DNA from: Bryobacteraceae bacterium
GTDB taxonomy: Bacteria > Acidobacteriota > Terriglobia > Bryobacterales > Bryobacteraceae
Length of the DNA: 43,209 bases
Assembly (NCBI GenBank): GCA_030038565.1
Contig: JASHSS010000035.1
Coordinates: forward strand, 1 to 43,209
Reading direction: 5' to 3'
A model generated the notes under the pieces. The model made no database searches, had not been told where the DNA came from, and was given only the letters and a program-made list of their open reading frames with translations. The first letter of the stretch is position 1. Every line of letters starts with the position of its first letter. Positions 34,947 through 43,112 of this stretch are shown here, piece after piece. The position numbers and the translations under genes were made by a program.

Positions 34947-36875
34947 CTACATGTACTCCGGGATCGGGATTCCCAGAATCGCCGCCGTGCGCTCCAGTTG
35001 CTGCCGGAAGAAACTGGTCATCCACAGCAGAAAGACCTGCCGTTCGCGGTTCTGCTCGTGAATCACGGGATACTTCTGATAGAAATTGCTGAACGCCTGC
35101 GCGAGTTGGAAGGCGTATCGCGCCACGTGGGAGGGCTCGCCCGCGCTGACCGCGCTTTCCAGCGCCGATTCCGCCTTGGAGGCGGCCAGCAGCACCTGCC
35201 AGAAATCCTCGCTTTGCAGCTGCCGGGCCATCGCCGCGGCGTTCAGTTCGGCGGCAAAATCGGGCAGAGGCGCGCCGCGCTCCGCGAACTTCGCCAGAAT
35301 CTTGCGCGCCCGCACCGCGGCGTACTGTAAGTAAGGCCCGGTTTCGCCCTCAAAACTCAGCGCCTCCTGCAAATCGAAGGCAATCACCGTATTGCGCGTG
35401 AACTTGAGCAGGAAATAACGTAGCGCGCCGATGGCGATCCTGGTGGCCACGGCGCGATTCTGTTCGGCGCTGTCCTCGGGGTGGCGCGAGACCACTTCGT
35501 CCAGCGCTTTGCCAATCAGGCTGTCCAGCAGGTCGTCCGCTTTCACGCCCAGGCCCTTGCGCCCCGAAACTTCCACATACGGCCGCTTGCGATCTTCCTC
35601 CGAGAGCGGAATCCCCAGTTCGGCGCAGCAGCGGGGCGAAAGCGCCACCATCTCGTAGGAAAAGTGGATGGATCGGTCGGCTTGCTCGCGGTACCCCAGT
35701 CCCCGCAGCCCTTCCGCCACCACGTCCTGCAAATAGGACTGGCGTGAATCGATCACGTTGTACACCCGGGATCCATGCCCGAAGCGCACTCCGGATTCCA
35801 CGGGCTGATCGGTGGTGACCCACAGCATCCGCCCGTCCGCATAGGTCTTGAGCGGCCGGTAATAAAAATCCTTGCCGAGGAGTCCGAATTTCCAGAGTTG
35901 ATAGGCGATGTCCTTGCCGGTGTAAACCACCGTTCCGTCCGATCGCACGATCACCTTGCCCTCTTCGGAAAGCCCCGGCATCACCCAGCAGCCCGCGTGT
36001 TTGCCCTCGGTTTCGAAGACGATGGCATGGCGCTCTTTGAGCAGCTCGAAGGCCGCCGCCCAGAATTCCAGGTGCAGGATTTCGCTTTCCCTCGGCAGCA
36101 CGTCGTACTCCACGTCCAGCCGCAGCATGGTGGCCAGGTGGGCTTCCACAATCGCGTCCGCCACCAGGTGGGCCAGTTCCGCCAGTTCGCCCTCGCCCGC
36201 CTCGATGGCGTGCAGAGTTTGGGTGCGCCAGGCCAGCGCTTCCGGATGGTCGTGGTACCAGGCCGAGGTGCCCGCGTAGAGGTCCCAGCAGTAGTAATCG
36301 AAGCGCACCGCGGGGTCCGCGATCAACCCGCGCACCGCGGCGGGCGCCAGGTGCTCCAGGTAGTGGAAGCCCACTACCACGTCGGCCACCTGCACTCCGG
36401 TGTTGTCGATGTAATTCTGCACCTCCACCCGGTTGCCGCTGGCGCGCAGCATGCGCACGAAGGTGTCGCCGAGGGTGGCGTTCCTGAGGTGCCCGATGTG
36501 GGCCGCCTTGTTGGGATTGATGTTGGTGTGCTCGACGATGATTTTTTCGCCCGCCGGGGTTTCGGCGGCCGCATCCCCCGCGAGCAGGCTGGCCCCATAG
36601 GCGCCGCGGTCCAGCCGGATGTTGATGTAGCCGTTGCCGGCCACTTCGGTAGCCGCCACGCCGGCAATCGGGCCCAGTTCTTCCACCAGTTCCGCGGCGA
36701 TTTTGCGCGGCGCCTGCCGCAGTTGCCTGGCAAGCTGGAAAGCCGCTGGAACCGCCATCTCGCCGAAATCGCTCTGCCGCGGCTGTTCTACCGTAACCGA
36801 CAGATCGATTCCGTAGCGAATCCGGATATGCGTGTGAAAGGCGTCCGCTACTTGTTTTTCAATGGTATGGAACAC
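34947..36875 (-). CDS. argS: Arginyl-tRNA synthetase
   Basis: The class I synthetase charges tRNA-Arg with arginine. The 642-residue product has the N-terminal Arg-S additional domain (MFHTIEKQVADAFHTHI; ATEVAGNGYINIRLDR) and the HIGH-type signature in 'EHTNINPNKAAHIGHLRNATLG'. The catalytic core with 'YTGKDIAYQLWKFGLLG' follows, and the DALR anticodon-binding C-terminus ends 'VIHEQNRERQVFLLWMTSFFRQQLERTAAILGI'. No canonical KMSKS is visible; 'VSGRKGLGVKADDLLD' occupies that position, as in many ArgS proteins. Full length and apparently single-gene; it converges on the Gfo/Idh gene with a 16-bp gap. Confidence 0.96.
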   Translation of the reverse strand: MFHTIEKQVADAFHTHIRIRYGIDLSVTVEQPRQSDFGEMAVPAAFQLARQLRQAPRKIAAELVEELGPIAGVAATEVAGNGYINIRLDRGAYGASLLAGDAAAETPAGEKIIVEHTNINPNKAAHIGHLRNATLGDTFVRMLRASGNRVEVQNYIDNTGVQVADVVVGFHYLEHLAPAAVRGLIADPAVRFDYYCWDLYAGTSAWYHDHPEALAWRTQTLHAIEAGEGELAELAHLVADAIVEAHLATMLRLDVEYDVLPRESEILHLEFWAAAFELLKERHAIVFETEGKHAGCWVMPGLSEEGKVIVRSDGTVVYTGKDIAYQLWKFGLLGKDFYYRPLKTYADGRMLWVTTDQPVESGVRFGHGSRVYNVIDSRQSYLQDVVAEGLRGLGYREQADRSIHFSYEMVALSPRCCAELGIPLSEEDRKRPYVEVSGRKGLGVKADDLLDSLIGKALDEVVSRHPEDSAEQNRAVATRIAIGALRYFLLKFTRNTVIAFDLQEALSFEGETGPYLQYAAVRARKILAKFAERGAPLPDFAAELNAAAMARQLQSEDFWQVLLAASKAESALESAVSAGEPSHVARYAFQLAQAFSNFYQKYPVIHEQNRERQVFLLWMTSFFRQQLERTAAILGIPIPEYM

Positions 36876-37059
36876 GGGAACTTACGAGTATAACAAGCGG
36901 CTCCCGGCGGGCCGCCGGCGAGGGCGCGGTGCGCCAAAGCCCGGCCACAGCGCTGGTACCAGGGTGTAATGGGACCGGAGAACCATAACAAAGGCAAGCA
37001 TGTTACTGTTGCCCATCGGCGTTGCATACTCAGGGTGGATCGCAAGGAGGGCGACCGAT

Positions 37060-37308
37060 ATGTACATGCTGCTGAGATATCCAGCCGGGATCACCCTGGA
37101 AGCGTTGCTACTCGCCAGGAGGAAGAATCGGATGCGGGTGGTGGCGAAAGGCCTTTCCGACACCATCGAATTGAGGCGCTCAGGTACCCTGTGGCTAGAC
37201 CCCGACCGGCAGCCGGTCGAGTTCGATTTTATGATGTCCGCCGGCACTGAATTCGAGAGCCAGCCGGTGGCAAGTTCCGTCCGCGTGGCTGGTTTAGCCG
37301 CCGGATAG
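37060..37308 (+). CDS. Small conserved-type protein, unknown function
   Basis: The 82-residue product 'MYMLLRYPAGITLEALLLARRKNRMRVVAKG' reads as a compact beta-alpha-beta fold. It has no signal peptide and no cysteine motif. A strong AAGGAGG lies 9 bases before ATG 37060, which I prefer to the ATG at 37000 in the track. I recall similarly built 60-80-residue proteins ('ALLLAR..NRMRV') in acidobacteria, without known role. It stands alone between argS and the minus-strand 120-residue gene. Moderately sure it is real. Confidence 0.6.
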   Translation: MYMLLRYPAGITLEALLLARRKNRMRVVAKGLSDTIELRRSGTLWLDPDRQPVEFDFMMSAGTEFESQPVASSVRVAGLAAG

Positions 37309-37354
37309 CCGCGTGCGCAGCGGGCGCTTCCGGGGCTTGCCCACCGGGATTCTC

Positions 37355-37717
37355 TCAGGAAGCCGCCCGCACCTGCACGATCATCGAAGTGGTAATCGGC
37401 TCGAAGGCGGGATGATTGAATTCCAGGCACATGCCCCGCCCGATAAACCCCTGCTTGATCATCGAGCCGCCCCAGGTGGACCCCTGGATGGTCACCAGCA
37501 CTGGCTCGGGGCAAAACACCGGATGCCCCGAGATGAGCGCCTTGCCCATCCCCTCGTAGCGCAGCTTGTACGAGCGGTTCTGCGTAAGCACTTCCAGCAC
37601 CGTGCCGGGTTGCACATCGCGAAGGTGAACACCGCCTTCGATCTCCGACTGCACAATCCGGCTGTTCACAAAGTCGGCCAAGTGCGGGCTGGGCTGAAAG
37701 AGGACCGGACTCTCCAT
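37355..37717 (-). CDS. 120-residue conserved-type protein, unknown function
   Basis: The product is mostly beta-strand in character, with '[37 protein letters not shown]' and then '[25 protein letters not shown]'. It has no signal peptide or membrane helix and carries two cysteines. The pattern suggests a small barrel, but I cannot assign a family. An exceptionally good AAAGGAGG sits directly against the ATG, with no spacer, which is odd because 5-9 bases is normal; no alternative start lies close downstream. It converges with the 82-residue gene. Confidence 0.6.
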   Translation of the reverse strand: MESPVLFQPSPHLADFVNSRIVQSEIEGGVHLRDVQPGTVLEVLTQNRSYKLRYEGMGKALISGHPVFCPEPVLVTIQGSTWGGSMIKQGFIGRGMCLEFNHPAFEPITTSMIVQVRAAS

Positions 37718-38035
37718 CCTCCTTTCAGCTTAATACACCTTCGCCGACCGGGTGGCGCGCCCGGGTTGCGAGGGTCTTAACCAGCACTCCGTAGCGGCCG
37801 CGGTTCGCTCAGGGAAGCCCCGGGGCCCACTCCGGTCACCGCCCTCTCGCAGATATTTCCACTGCTCTTGGGCGTCAAGAGAGAGATCCTGCCCGCCGAT
37901 CTTCCCGCGAGCACAGGCAACTGTTTTGGAGCGCTTGGCAGCGCGGCCGTGCGCTTCCATGCCGCAACCAGAAAGCCGAAACTAATCCAGCCAGATCCAT
38001 GAGTTCCAGAACTTGTAGGCATTTTCACAATTTGT
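37718..38035. other. Intergenic region without a supportable gene
   Basis: Short ORFs here (37730..37960, 37777..38067, 37752..37985) show neither family features nor ribosome binding sites. Nothing recognisable apart from the promoter-like sequence at its right edge. Confidence 0.5.
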
Positions 38036-38064
38036 TTGCAAACCGCGCCCTCGTCGTTTATCAT
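38036..38064 (+). promoter_or_regulatory. Sigma70-type promoter of the four-helix membrane protein
   Basis: TTGCAA (38036-38041) and TATCAT (38059-38064) are separated by exactly 17 bp in an AT-rich stretch, about 57 bp before the ATG at 38121. This is the most canonical promoter I see in the window. Confidence 0.55.
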
Positions 38065-38120
38065 CAACGTGAGATTCCGCTACCAGGCTCGGGTAACACC
38101 GAAAAGGAGGACACGTTTCG

Positions 38121-38648
38121 ATGGGAGGTGGCGATGGTCAGAGCGCGCCCAAGCCCTCTGAGAGGGCCGGACTCCATATCGTGGCCGCGGAACTTGCCTT
38201 TTTGCTTGTCCCTTTCGTAGTCGTTGGCCTCGCCTACTTTTACAAAGGTGACCTGGTTAACCTCCTTTACGTCCCATACTGGTCTATCGCGTCGAGCGTT
38301 CTGATCGGTCACGCCCTGATCCGGTTCATCATTCGTCTGCTCCAATCCAATGGGCACGATCCGGGCATTTCGTGGGAGAAAGTCACATTGATATTCTCCC
38401 TGCTCATCATTTTTGGGCTGATCCCTTCCCTTTTAGTGCTGCTGCTGGTGCTGATCTCCGCTCAGCCATCGATGTACCTGGGCGTGACTCAATTGGTTTT
38501 GTTCGTGTTCGCGCTGGGGCTTTACCTCTGGTTCGGCTCGATCGCGCAAGACATGCCGAATACCGCAGCCACCGAAGAATTCAGCGCCGGGTTGAATATC
38601 TCCACACCCAACGTCCCCCGCTCTTATAGGAAAGCCAGCGGAGAATAA
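38121..38648 (+). CDS. Four-helix membrane protein, unknown function
   Basis: The 175-residue protein has four predicted transmembrane helices (about residues 19-41 AAELAFLLVPFVVVGLAYFY, 48-73, 87-112 LIFSLLIIFGLIPSLLVLLL, 118-138 VTQLVLFVFALGLYLWFG). Its hydrophilic N-terminus and C-terminal tail are both probably cytoplasmic. A good AAGGAGG lies about 11 bases before the ATG. No family is recognised and no catalytic or transport motif is visible. Its position directly beside the tRNA remnant makes it the last gene of the host side, assuming the element starts at the tRNA. Codon use is like its left-hand neighbours. Confidence 0.7.
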   Translation: MGGGDGQSAPKPSERAGLHIVAAELAFLLVPFVVVGLAYFYKGDLVNLLYVPYWSIASSVLIGHALIRFIIRLLQSNGHDPGISWEKVTLIFSLLIIFGLIPSLLVLLLVLISAQPSMYLGVTQLVLFVFALGLYLWFGSIAQDMPNTAATEEFSAGLNISTPNVPRSYRKASGE

Positions 38649-38700
38649 CCGCGCGGCTGGGTCCAGCGCTTCCGGCAAGTTTTCGTAAGTTATTGATTTA

Positions 38701-38745
38701 TGGAGCGGGAGACGGGGATCGAACCCGCGACCAACAGCTTGGAAG
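38701..38745 (-). tRNA. Partial tRNA-Gly(TCC): 3' half, probable attachment site
   Basis: Read on the minus strand, this is the 3' part of a tRNA: anticodon loop CTTCCAA (anticodon TCC), stem AAGCTG, variable bases, T arm CGGGTTCGATCCCCG, and acceptor 3' strand CTCCCGCTCCA with encoded CCA. The 5' half (acceptor 5' strand, D arm, 5' anticodon stem) is absent. The sequence departs from tRNA exactly after TTGGAAG at 38745. Site-specific integrases commonly target tRNA 3' halves, leaving one such displaced fragment at the element end opposite the restored tRNA. By orientation, the inserted DNA lies to the right. Confidence 0.85.
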
Positions 38746-38776
38746 ATTACGTCTGTTTTGAAAATAAAGAACATAT

Positions 38777-38789
38777 GCGCCAATGGCGC
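38777..38789. repeat. Palindrome beside the tRNA remnant
   Basis: GCGCCA-A-TGGCGC is a perfect 6-bp inverted repeat around one base, 32 bp inside the presumed element end and next to an AT-rich tract (TTTTGAAAATAAAGAAC). It may be a recombinase arm or accessory site; this is inference from position. Confidence 0.35.
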
Positions 38790-38976
38790 TGAACTCTGGC
38801 CACCTAAACCACTGGGTTTTCAACCCCACCTTCGGCGGGCCTGCTTAACGGAGTAATCGGAGTAACGGCCCGCCCGACTTCACAGCCCGCCTAGTTGTGC
38901 TTCAACGCGACAGCCCCACAAACACGAAAACCGCCGGTAGCGCGGCGGCTCGCGAGAATCTTGAAAGGCGATTTGG

Positions 38977-39120
38977 ATGCCCAGCCCATTTGGGTCCCGT
39001 GGCGGCCTGAAGACAGTGGACCGCCGGAAGCTCGCAGCAAAATGGATTCTGGCCGGATTGGCCGCCGCCGCACGCATTTCAGCGAGTGGCCCGCTGACCG
39101 GCCGCGAGATTGGAGTTTGA
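38977..39120 (+). CDS. Possible 47-residue protein upstream of the zinc-finger gene
   Basis: An ATG at 38977 opens a 47-codon frame not in the track ('MPSPFGSRGGLKTVDRRKLAAKWILAGLAAA' region). It ends in TGA one base before the next gene's ATG (TGATATG), an arrangement favouring translational coupling. An amphipathic helix is predicted over about residues 15-35. GAAAGG precedes the ATG by 8 bases. No family recognised; chance cannot be excluded at this length. Confidence 0.35.
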   Translation: MPSPFGSRGGLKTVDRRKLAAKWILAGLAAAARISASGPLTGREIGV

Positions 39121-39121
39121 T

Positions 39122-39472
39122 ATGGCTGACATCCAGACGATCTACTCGATCCTGTTGGCCAAGAGCTACCAGGAGCAGCTTTTCTCAGATCTCATCGGTA
39201 TCCGCAAGAGAGAGGCGGGAGGACGGGAGACTCTGGTTACCTGTCCCTTCTGCCAGAAGGAGCGTCACTTTTCCTATAACCGCGACAAGCCCGTATGGAA
39301 ATGCTGGCATTGCGGTGAAGGTGGGGACTGGATCGCATACCTGCAGAAGGCTAAGGGCCTCGATTTCAAAGATGCGGTGCTGTGGCTGGCCCGGGATGCT
39401 CGATCCACGACTCGATTTGAGGTTTCCCTCCCGTCAAGAAGCGCTTTCGTAGGGGTGGATGGCGATCGATGA
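39122..39472 (+). CDS. CHC2-type zinc-finger protein (primase N-terminal-like)
   Basis: The 116-residue protein has a zinc ribbon of the DnaG primase type: 'VTCPFCQKERHFSYN' supplies two Cys and 'VWKCWHCGEGGDWIAYLQ' two more. 'KGLDFKDAVLWLARDA' follows, as in the zinc-binding domain that recognises template DNA. The TOPRIM/RNA-polymerase domain of DnaG is missing, so it is not a complete primase; stand-alone CHC2 proteins are typical of plasmids, phages and integrative elements. The start is ATG 39122, with GGAG 6 bases upstream (track start 39110). The stop overlaps the next start (ATGA), so the pair form a coupled replication-type module. It lies right of the tRNA remnant, consistent with an integrated element. 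Confidence 0.8.
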   Translation: MADIQTIYSILLAKSYQEQLFSDLIGIRKREAGGRETLVTCPFCQKERHFSYNRDKPVWKCWHCGEGGDWIAYLQKAKGLDFKDAVLWLARDARSTTRFEVSLPSRSAFVGVDGDR

Positions 39473-40947
39473 ACGGATTGCCCCAATCAAACAGTCCTCA
39501 CACCCCGCGGCTCCGATATCGGAAGCGTGTATACAGCTACCACCGCGAAAAGTTCAAATGCCAAACGCGAAGCCAAATCACAGAGCGGTGGTTGGCGGAC
39601 AAGACCTTCGCCATGATACCGAGACGATTCTTCCCGTATTTGTTTAGAATCACTGGATCTAAGCGCGAGTTGGCGGTCCTTCTCGCCGTTATCGATTTTA
39701 GTGTCTGCAGGCCAGCTCTCGATTTCAAGGGGCCGGAAAAGAATAAGGTGGAGCAGGCCCTTGAGGGAAGGTATTACACACCGCCGTTGGTAGGGCCGGA
39801 CATCGCCGGTATGTCCGACATCAATGAGAATGGGATCGCCGCGGCGTTTGAGGAAGAAGTTCGCAATGGTGTTATCGAGCGCAAATGTGGATGCAGCGCG
39901 GGCCGCATATGCGGCAACCAAGCGGACCATCACAGCTACCGCTGCCGGTTTGACAACTGGCCCAACATCAAACGCGAGGACATCTGGGAGGATCGCAATG
40001 GAGTCCATGACCCGGATACCGGCCGATTTGCGCCCAAGAAGCCAGTCTGCTCCGAAGGACTGGGAAGTGACAGTCCGATCCAGGCGGAACAGGATCAGTT
40101 AGTTACATCCGAGCCCGCAGCCGCAACTGGGTTCCGCCCATCGGATCCCGGCGCACAAGCGCATCCAGGCGATGGCAGTGAAGTTAAGGATTCTCACTGT
40201 GATGCAACAGGTTTCTCTGTCGATGAGTTGGCAAGTCAATCTCGTCCAATGGATCGAGTCACTCTGGCAATCCCCACGAAGCCCGTCGAGATTCAGGCTG
40301 GCCAAACCGTCATGATAGCCTCGAAGCCAATCCCGGTTCATTGTAAAAACGAGATGTCGGCTCCGACACTCGTCTCGGCCAGCATTCCGCCGAATGGGCA
40401 GGGCTTCTGCTTTCATATTCACCAAACTGCGGAGGCACTGTCCAGACACGGACCCTCGTTCGCCGCGCCTGCAGTTGACCTGCCAGCATCGTTTGCCGCT
40501 CCATCAGCTGGCAGTGATCCCTGCGCGCGAAGTAGTGGAGCGCCGCCATCCAAGGCCACTTCCACGTCGCGGGATGCTCTGATCGCGGGCCTGAGTGAGC
40601 GCAAGATCGCCTGTGAGCCGAGCTATGCCGACCAAGTCCTCCAAAACCTCGCACCTGCATCGCTGGCATATTTTTTTGAGTGCCTCGATGTTGAGGCCGC
40701 GGGCAAGCGCAAAGCTCGAAAGCCCTTTAATCCTGCCCGGTACCTCCACGTCATCGCCGAACAGGTATGCGTCAAGTGGAAGACTGCAGTTTTGCCACGC
40801 CAGCACGCCGAGGAAGCCGCGGCGCAGGACCGTCGGAAGGAGGAGATCACCGAGTGGCTGCGCATGCTGGCAGACCCGAAAATATCTAAGGAAGATCACC
40901 AAGTCGTCCGCGAGTGCCTCCACAAGGCTGGCCATACCTTCACGTAG
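39469..40947 (+). CDS. Putative element replication/initiator-type protein, unknown family
   Basis: The 492-residue product is coupled to the CHC2 gene by an ATGA overlap. The N-terminal 130 residues look like a winged-helix domain (FPYLFRITGSKRELAVLLAVIDF; NENGIAAAFEEEVRNGVIER). A Cys/His-rich knuckle follows ('CGCSAGRICGNQADHHSYRCRF'), then a long low-complexity region (about 185-375) and a helical C-terminus (SYADQVLQNLAPASLAYFFECLD; EEITEWLRMLADPKISKEDHQVV). No signal peptide or membrane helix. Base composition is less GC-rich than the chromosomal genes to the left. Replication initiation is suggested only by the winged-helix look and the primase-like neighbour; no named family was recognised. 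Confidence 0.65.
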   Translation: MNGLPQSNSPHTPRLRYRKRVYSYHREKFKCQTRSQITERWLADKTFAMIPRRFFPYLFRITGSKRELAVLLAVIDFSVCRPALDFKGPEKNKVEQALEGRYYTPPLVGPDIAGMSDINENGIAAAFEEEVRNGVIERKCGCSAGRICGNQADHHSYRCRFDNWPNIKREDIWEDRNGVHDPDTGRFAPKKPVCSEGLGSDSPIQAEQDQLVTSEPAAATGFRPSDPGAQAHPGDGSEVKDSHCDATGFSVDELASQSRPMDRVTLAIPTKPVEIQAGQTVMIASKPIPVHCKNEMSAPTLVSASIPPNGQGFCFHIHQTAEALSRHGPSFAAPAVDLPASFAAPSAGSDPCARSSGAPPSKATSTSRDALIAGLSERKIACEPSYADQVLQNLAPASLAYFFECLDVEAAGKRKARKPFNPARYLHVIAEQVCVKWKTAVLPRQHAEEAAAQDRRKEEITEWLRMLADPKISKEDHQVVRECLHKAGHTFT

Positions 40948-41422
40948 GTGTGTTCGGGTTTGTGCGGCCATGGCTTTGCTGTCCGTCATCGACCGGACAA
41001 ACGTCTCAAAAGTATTCGGCCGAAGTCACTGAAATTCAGCGCGAGCGTGCGCTGCTCGCGGGAACACCGTAGGGTGGGGCACCGTGGCCCGCTCACACAA
41101 TCCACCTGAAGGCACGCTTGGGCGCGAATGTTCGGCACGTCGCAAGCAGCCGAAGGGCTGGTGAAGCGCATTCAAACCTGGTGCATCCGACCACACCGAA
41201 CACGGGGCCGTGTAGCTGTCGCTCATCAGCTCATGGTGTGGGATAGTTTCTCTGCCCCAGGAATGGGTGAGCCGGTGGGCTGGCCTTTCTCGCCAGGCGC
41301 CCCACTCGGCCTCCGCCAATCTCCCGCCTCCCTTCTTTCGCGAGCATTCTAAGTAATATCTGATGCGCATCGCAGTATCTAACCCGCGCGTTCTCTTACA
41401 TATCCATTCGTGAAGCAGCTCC
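40948..41422. other. Non-coding or decayed stretch
   Basis: No ORF here has a ribosome binding site, a family motif or steady codon use. The 41026..41628 minus-strand ORF is rejected for these reasons. Nothing recognisable is left. Confidence 0.45.
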
Positions 41423-41468
41423 TTTGACGTCAGCGACTTGCTCCATTTGACATCAGCGACTCGCTCCA
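41423..41468. repeat. Two tandem 23-bp repeats
   Basis: TTTGACGTCAGCGACTTGCT at 41423 and TTTGACATCAGCGACTCGCT at 41446 begin two adjacent 23-bp units, each ending CCA, that differ at two positions. Tandem repeats of this length occur at the ends of IS21-type insertion sequences, so this may be an IS end without its IS. That reading is inference; no transposase ORF is nearby. Confidence 0.55.
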
Positions 41469-41590
41469 TTGCTTGTTGGCCAGTGGCTCCAATAGACGTT
41501 GCCACGGTAGCTTTACCCCCGAGGGCGCGAGGGGATGGGGAACATTGTCTTATCTCAACCGGGCGCGCGGCGCTGTAGCCGGAAGTACCT

Positions 41591-41782
41591 TTCGGGATTA
41601 TCAGCTCGACCGGGGGCAACGGGACCAACGGCTACTCCGGAGACAGGGGCTGGCGGCTGGCGCAACATCTTCCCGAAAGGGCAGCGTGGTTTGCTCGGGC
41701 TGATGGCACCGGGTTGGCGGCCTTGGCGGCCCCCGGAAGGATGTTTTCGAGCGTCAGGGGCTGGTTCGGCACGTATTTCTAG
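41591..41782 (+). pseudogene. Decayed NHL-repeat-type coding fragment
   Basis: Translated from 41591 to the stop at 41780, the frame contains 'GGNGTNGYSGD' (41615-41644). This is nearly the 'GNGTxGYSGDGGPA' loop of NHL beta-propeller proteins abundant in Solibacter-type genomes. After SGD the expected continuation shifts frame: 'GLAAGATS' appears in another frame of the same bases (compare GGPATSA). No start, ribosome binding site or further NHL blades are intact. It reads as a remnant of a larger gene. Confidence 0.4.
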
Positions 41783-41951
41783 ACGCGGATCAGGGCGGTC
41801 GGGCTACCAAATGTACGAGGAGAATTGGACTGTCGAAGTGCGCACCGATGAGTGAACAGGCTGCAATTTGCCCACGGCTGGTTATCTGTCAATCAGCCGG
41901 GGAAGAAGGCTGGAAAGAGAGGAACGCGCCCGCGAGCGCGACGTGAGGGTC

Positions 41952-42098
41952 GCCGAATGCGCGGCGGGGGATCAACGCGTCCGCCTGGTGGTGATCCCCG
42001 GCTCGGGCAAACCCGCCGCTGGCCGCGCGGGCACGGCGGGAGGGTCGCCGCATGCGCGGCCGGAGGATGAACGCGTCCGCCTGGCGGTCAGTTCCTGA
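41952..42098. repeat. Two diverged direct repeats
   Basis: A block starting GAGGGTCGCCGAATGCGCGG recurs as GAGGGTCGCCGCATGCGCGG about 95 bp later, and both run on to AACGCGTCCGCCTGG. More diverged copies begin at about 42870 (GAGGGTCGCTGCTGCGCG) and at the very end of the window (GGGAGGGTC). Frames are interrupted, so the repeats are probably decayed coding DNA. Confidence 0.5.
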
Positions 42099-42151
42099 CA
42101 ATGTGAGAAGACATCACCTGAGCAGGCACTATAAGCCCGAGGAAAGGCTTG

Positions 42152-42640
42152 ATGGCGAAAAAGAGTGTAGCGTGGTCGACAACAGGGATCAGGAGAATTC
42201 TTCGCAATCACGGCGCGGCCGTCGGAGGCCGGGTTACACGCCTGTTCTGCGTTGACGCGGTCACGTGTTGTGAGCTGGATAACGGCCTGCTTATTGGCGG
42301 TCAAGTCGCCAAACACGGTAGTATCGAATTAGTCGTGGCGCGCCCTGAACATTTGCCCGCCGAGTTCAGCACTGGCCGAAAAAGCGCACCCAGGGCTATG
42401 GAACTAATCCTGCTCGGCCGTACGTTTCGCGGGATAGTGGGACATCCTAAGAGCGGCGATGTGTCCTTCGATTTTGGACGCTACAGATTACGCTTCCATC
42501 GCCTTGAGTGTGGGATCTCCATCGAAATAGGCATCGATCAAACAGGATTCTACGACCTGACCGAGGATAGCCATTTGTCAATCGACGACCAGATAATGGC
42601 AGCACAAGACCTTGCGCGAGCCGAGCATAGGCCCTCTTGA
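42152..42640 (+). CDS. Orphan 162-residue protein, unknown function
   Basis: The product (MAKKSVAWSTTGIRRIL...) has no signal peptide or membrane helix. It mixes predicted strands (ELDNGLLIGGQVAKHGSIELVVA; DVSFDFGRYRLRFHRLECGISIEIGID) in a small beta-sandwich-like pattern. A GAGGAAAGG ribosome binding site lies 4 bases before ATG 42152, one codon inside the track start (TTG 42149). Base composition is lower in GC than the flanking repeats, and the frame is clean, so it is probably a real cargo gene of the element. No family recognised. No partner is adjacent. Confidence 0.55.
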   Translation: MAKKSVAWSTTGIRRILRNHGAAVGGRVTRLFCVDAVTCCELDNGLLIGGQVAKHGSIELVVARPEHLPAEFSTGRKSAPRAMELILLGRTFRGIVGHPKSGDVSFDFGRYRLRFHRLECGISIEIGIDQTGFYDLTEDSHLSIDDQIMAAQDLARAEHRPS

Positions 42641-42775
42641 CACGGGACTCTCGGAGCTCGCGCGTAAGGAATACCGGATACCTCTCCAGCCCACGGCATA
42701 CGGATCCGGACCTGCAACGCGATAGTCCCATCCCGGCGGGCCGCATACTCGCGCATCGCCCGGTTCCGCATCTCT

Positions 42776-42831
42776 ACCAATGTCTACCGTCCCTACGCGC
42801 GCGCGAGGGAAACACAGGAGTTACGGTCGGA
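42776..42831. repeat. Direct repeat, copy 1 (37-bp identical core)
   Basis: The block starts ACCAATGTCTACC and includes CGAGGGAAACACAGGAGTTA. Its last 37 bp (from 42795) are identical to copy 2 at 43131-43167, while the first 19 bp are diverged. The 336-bp distance between cores is too large for CRISPR. Confidence 0.8.
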
Positions 42832-43112
42832 TCCCGCGCCGCCCAACGTCTGGCTGCGGGGCAGGGGGGAGGGTCGCTGCTGCGCGTCCGTTCGCCGGAA
42901 AGCGGCCGGGACAATCGATTCGCCTGGCGGCGATCCACGGCTCGGGCACTGCGCCACCGGCCGCGCGGCCCGGCCCGACGTGACGGACGTTGGCGGTGGG
43001 CACGGCGACGAGACACTTTTCCCCCCAGCGCGCAGGGCCGAACACGAGCACGCTGAGGAACGCGCCTCCCAACGGCGGCGATGCCATCGCAGACGACGTC
43101 GTTCGGGCCGCG

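Noticed and set aside
37777-38067. 96-residue minus-strand ORF
   Set aside because: No ribosome binding site, no recognisable fold, and it overlaps the canonical promoter of the plus-strand membrane protein gene.
38746-38830. A second tRNA or the missing 5' half of tRNA-Gly
   Set aside because: GTGGTTTAGGTGGCC on the minus strand vaguely recalls a D arm, but no acceptor or anticodon stem can be formed with it.
41026-41628. 200-residue minus-strand ORF
   Set aside because: No ribosome binding site or family similarity, and it crosses the tandem 23-bp repeat and the NHL remnant on the other strand.
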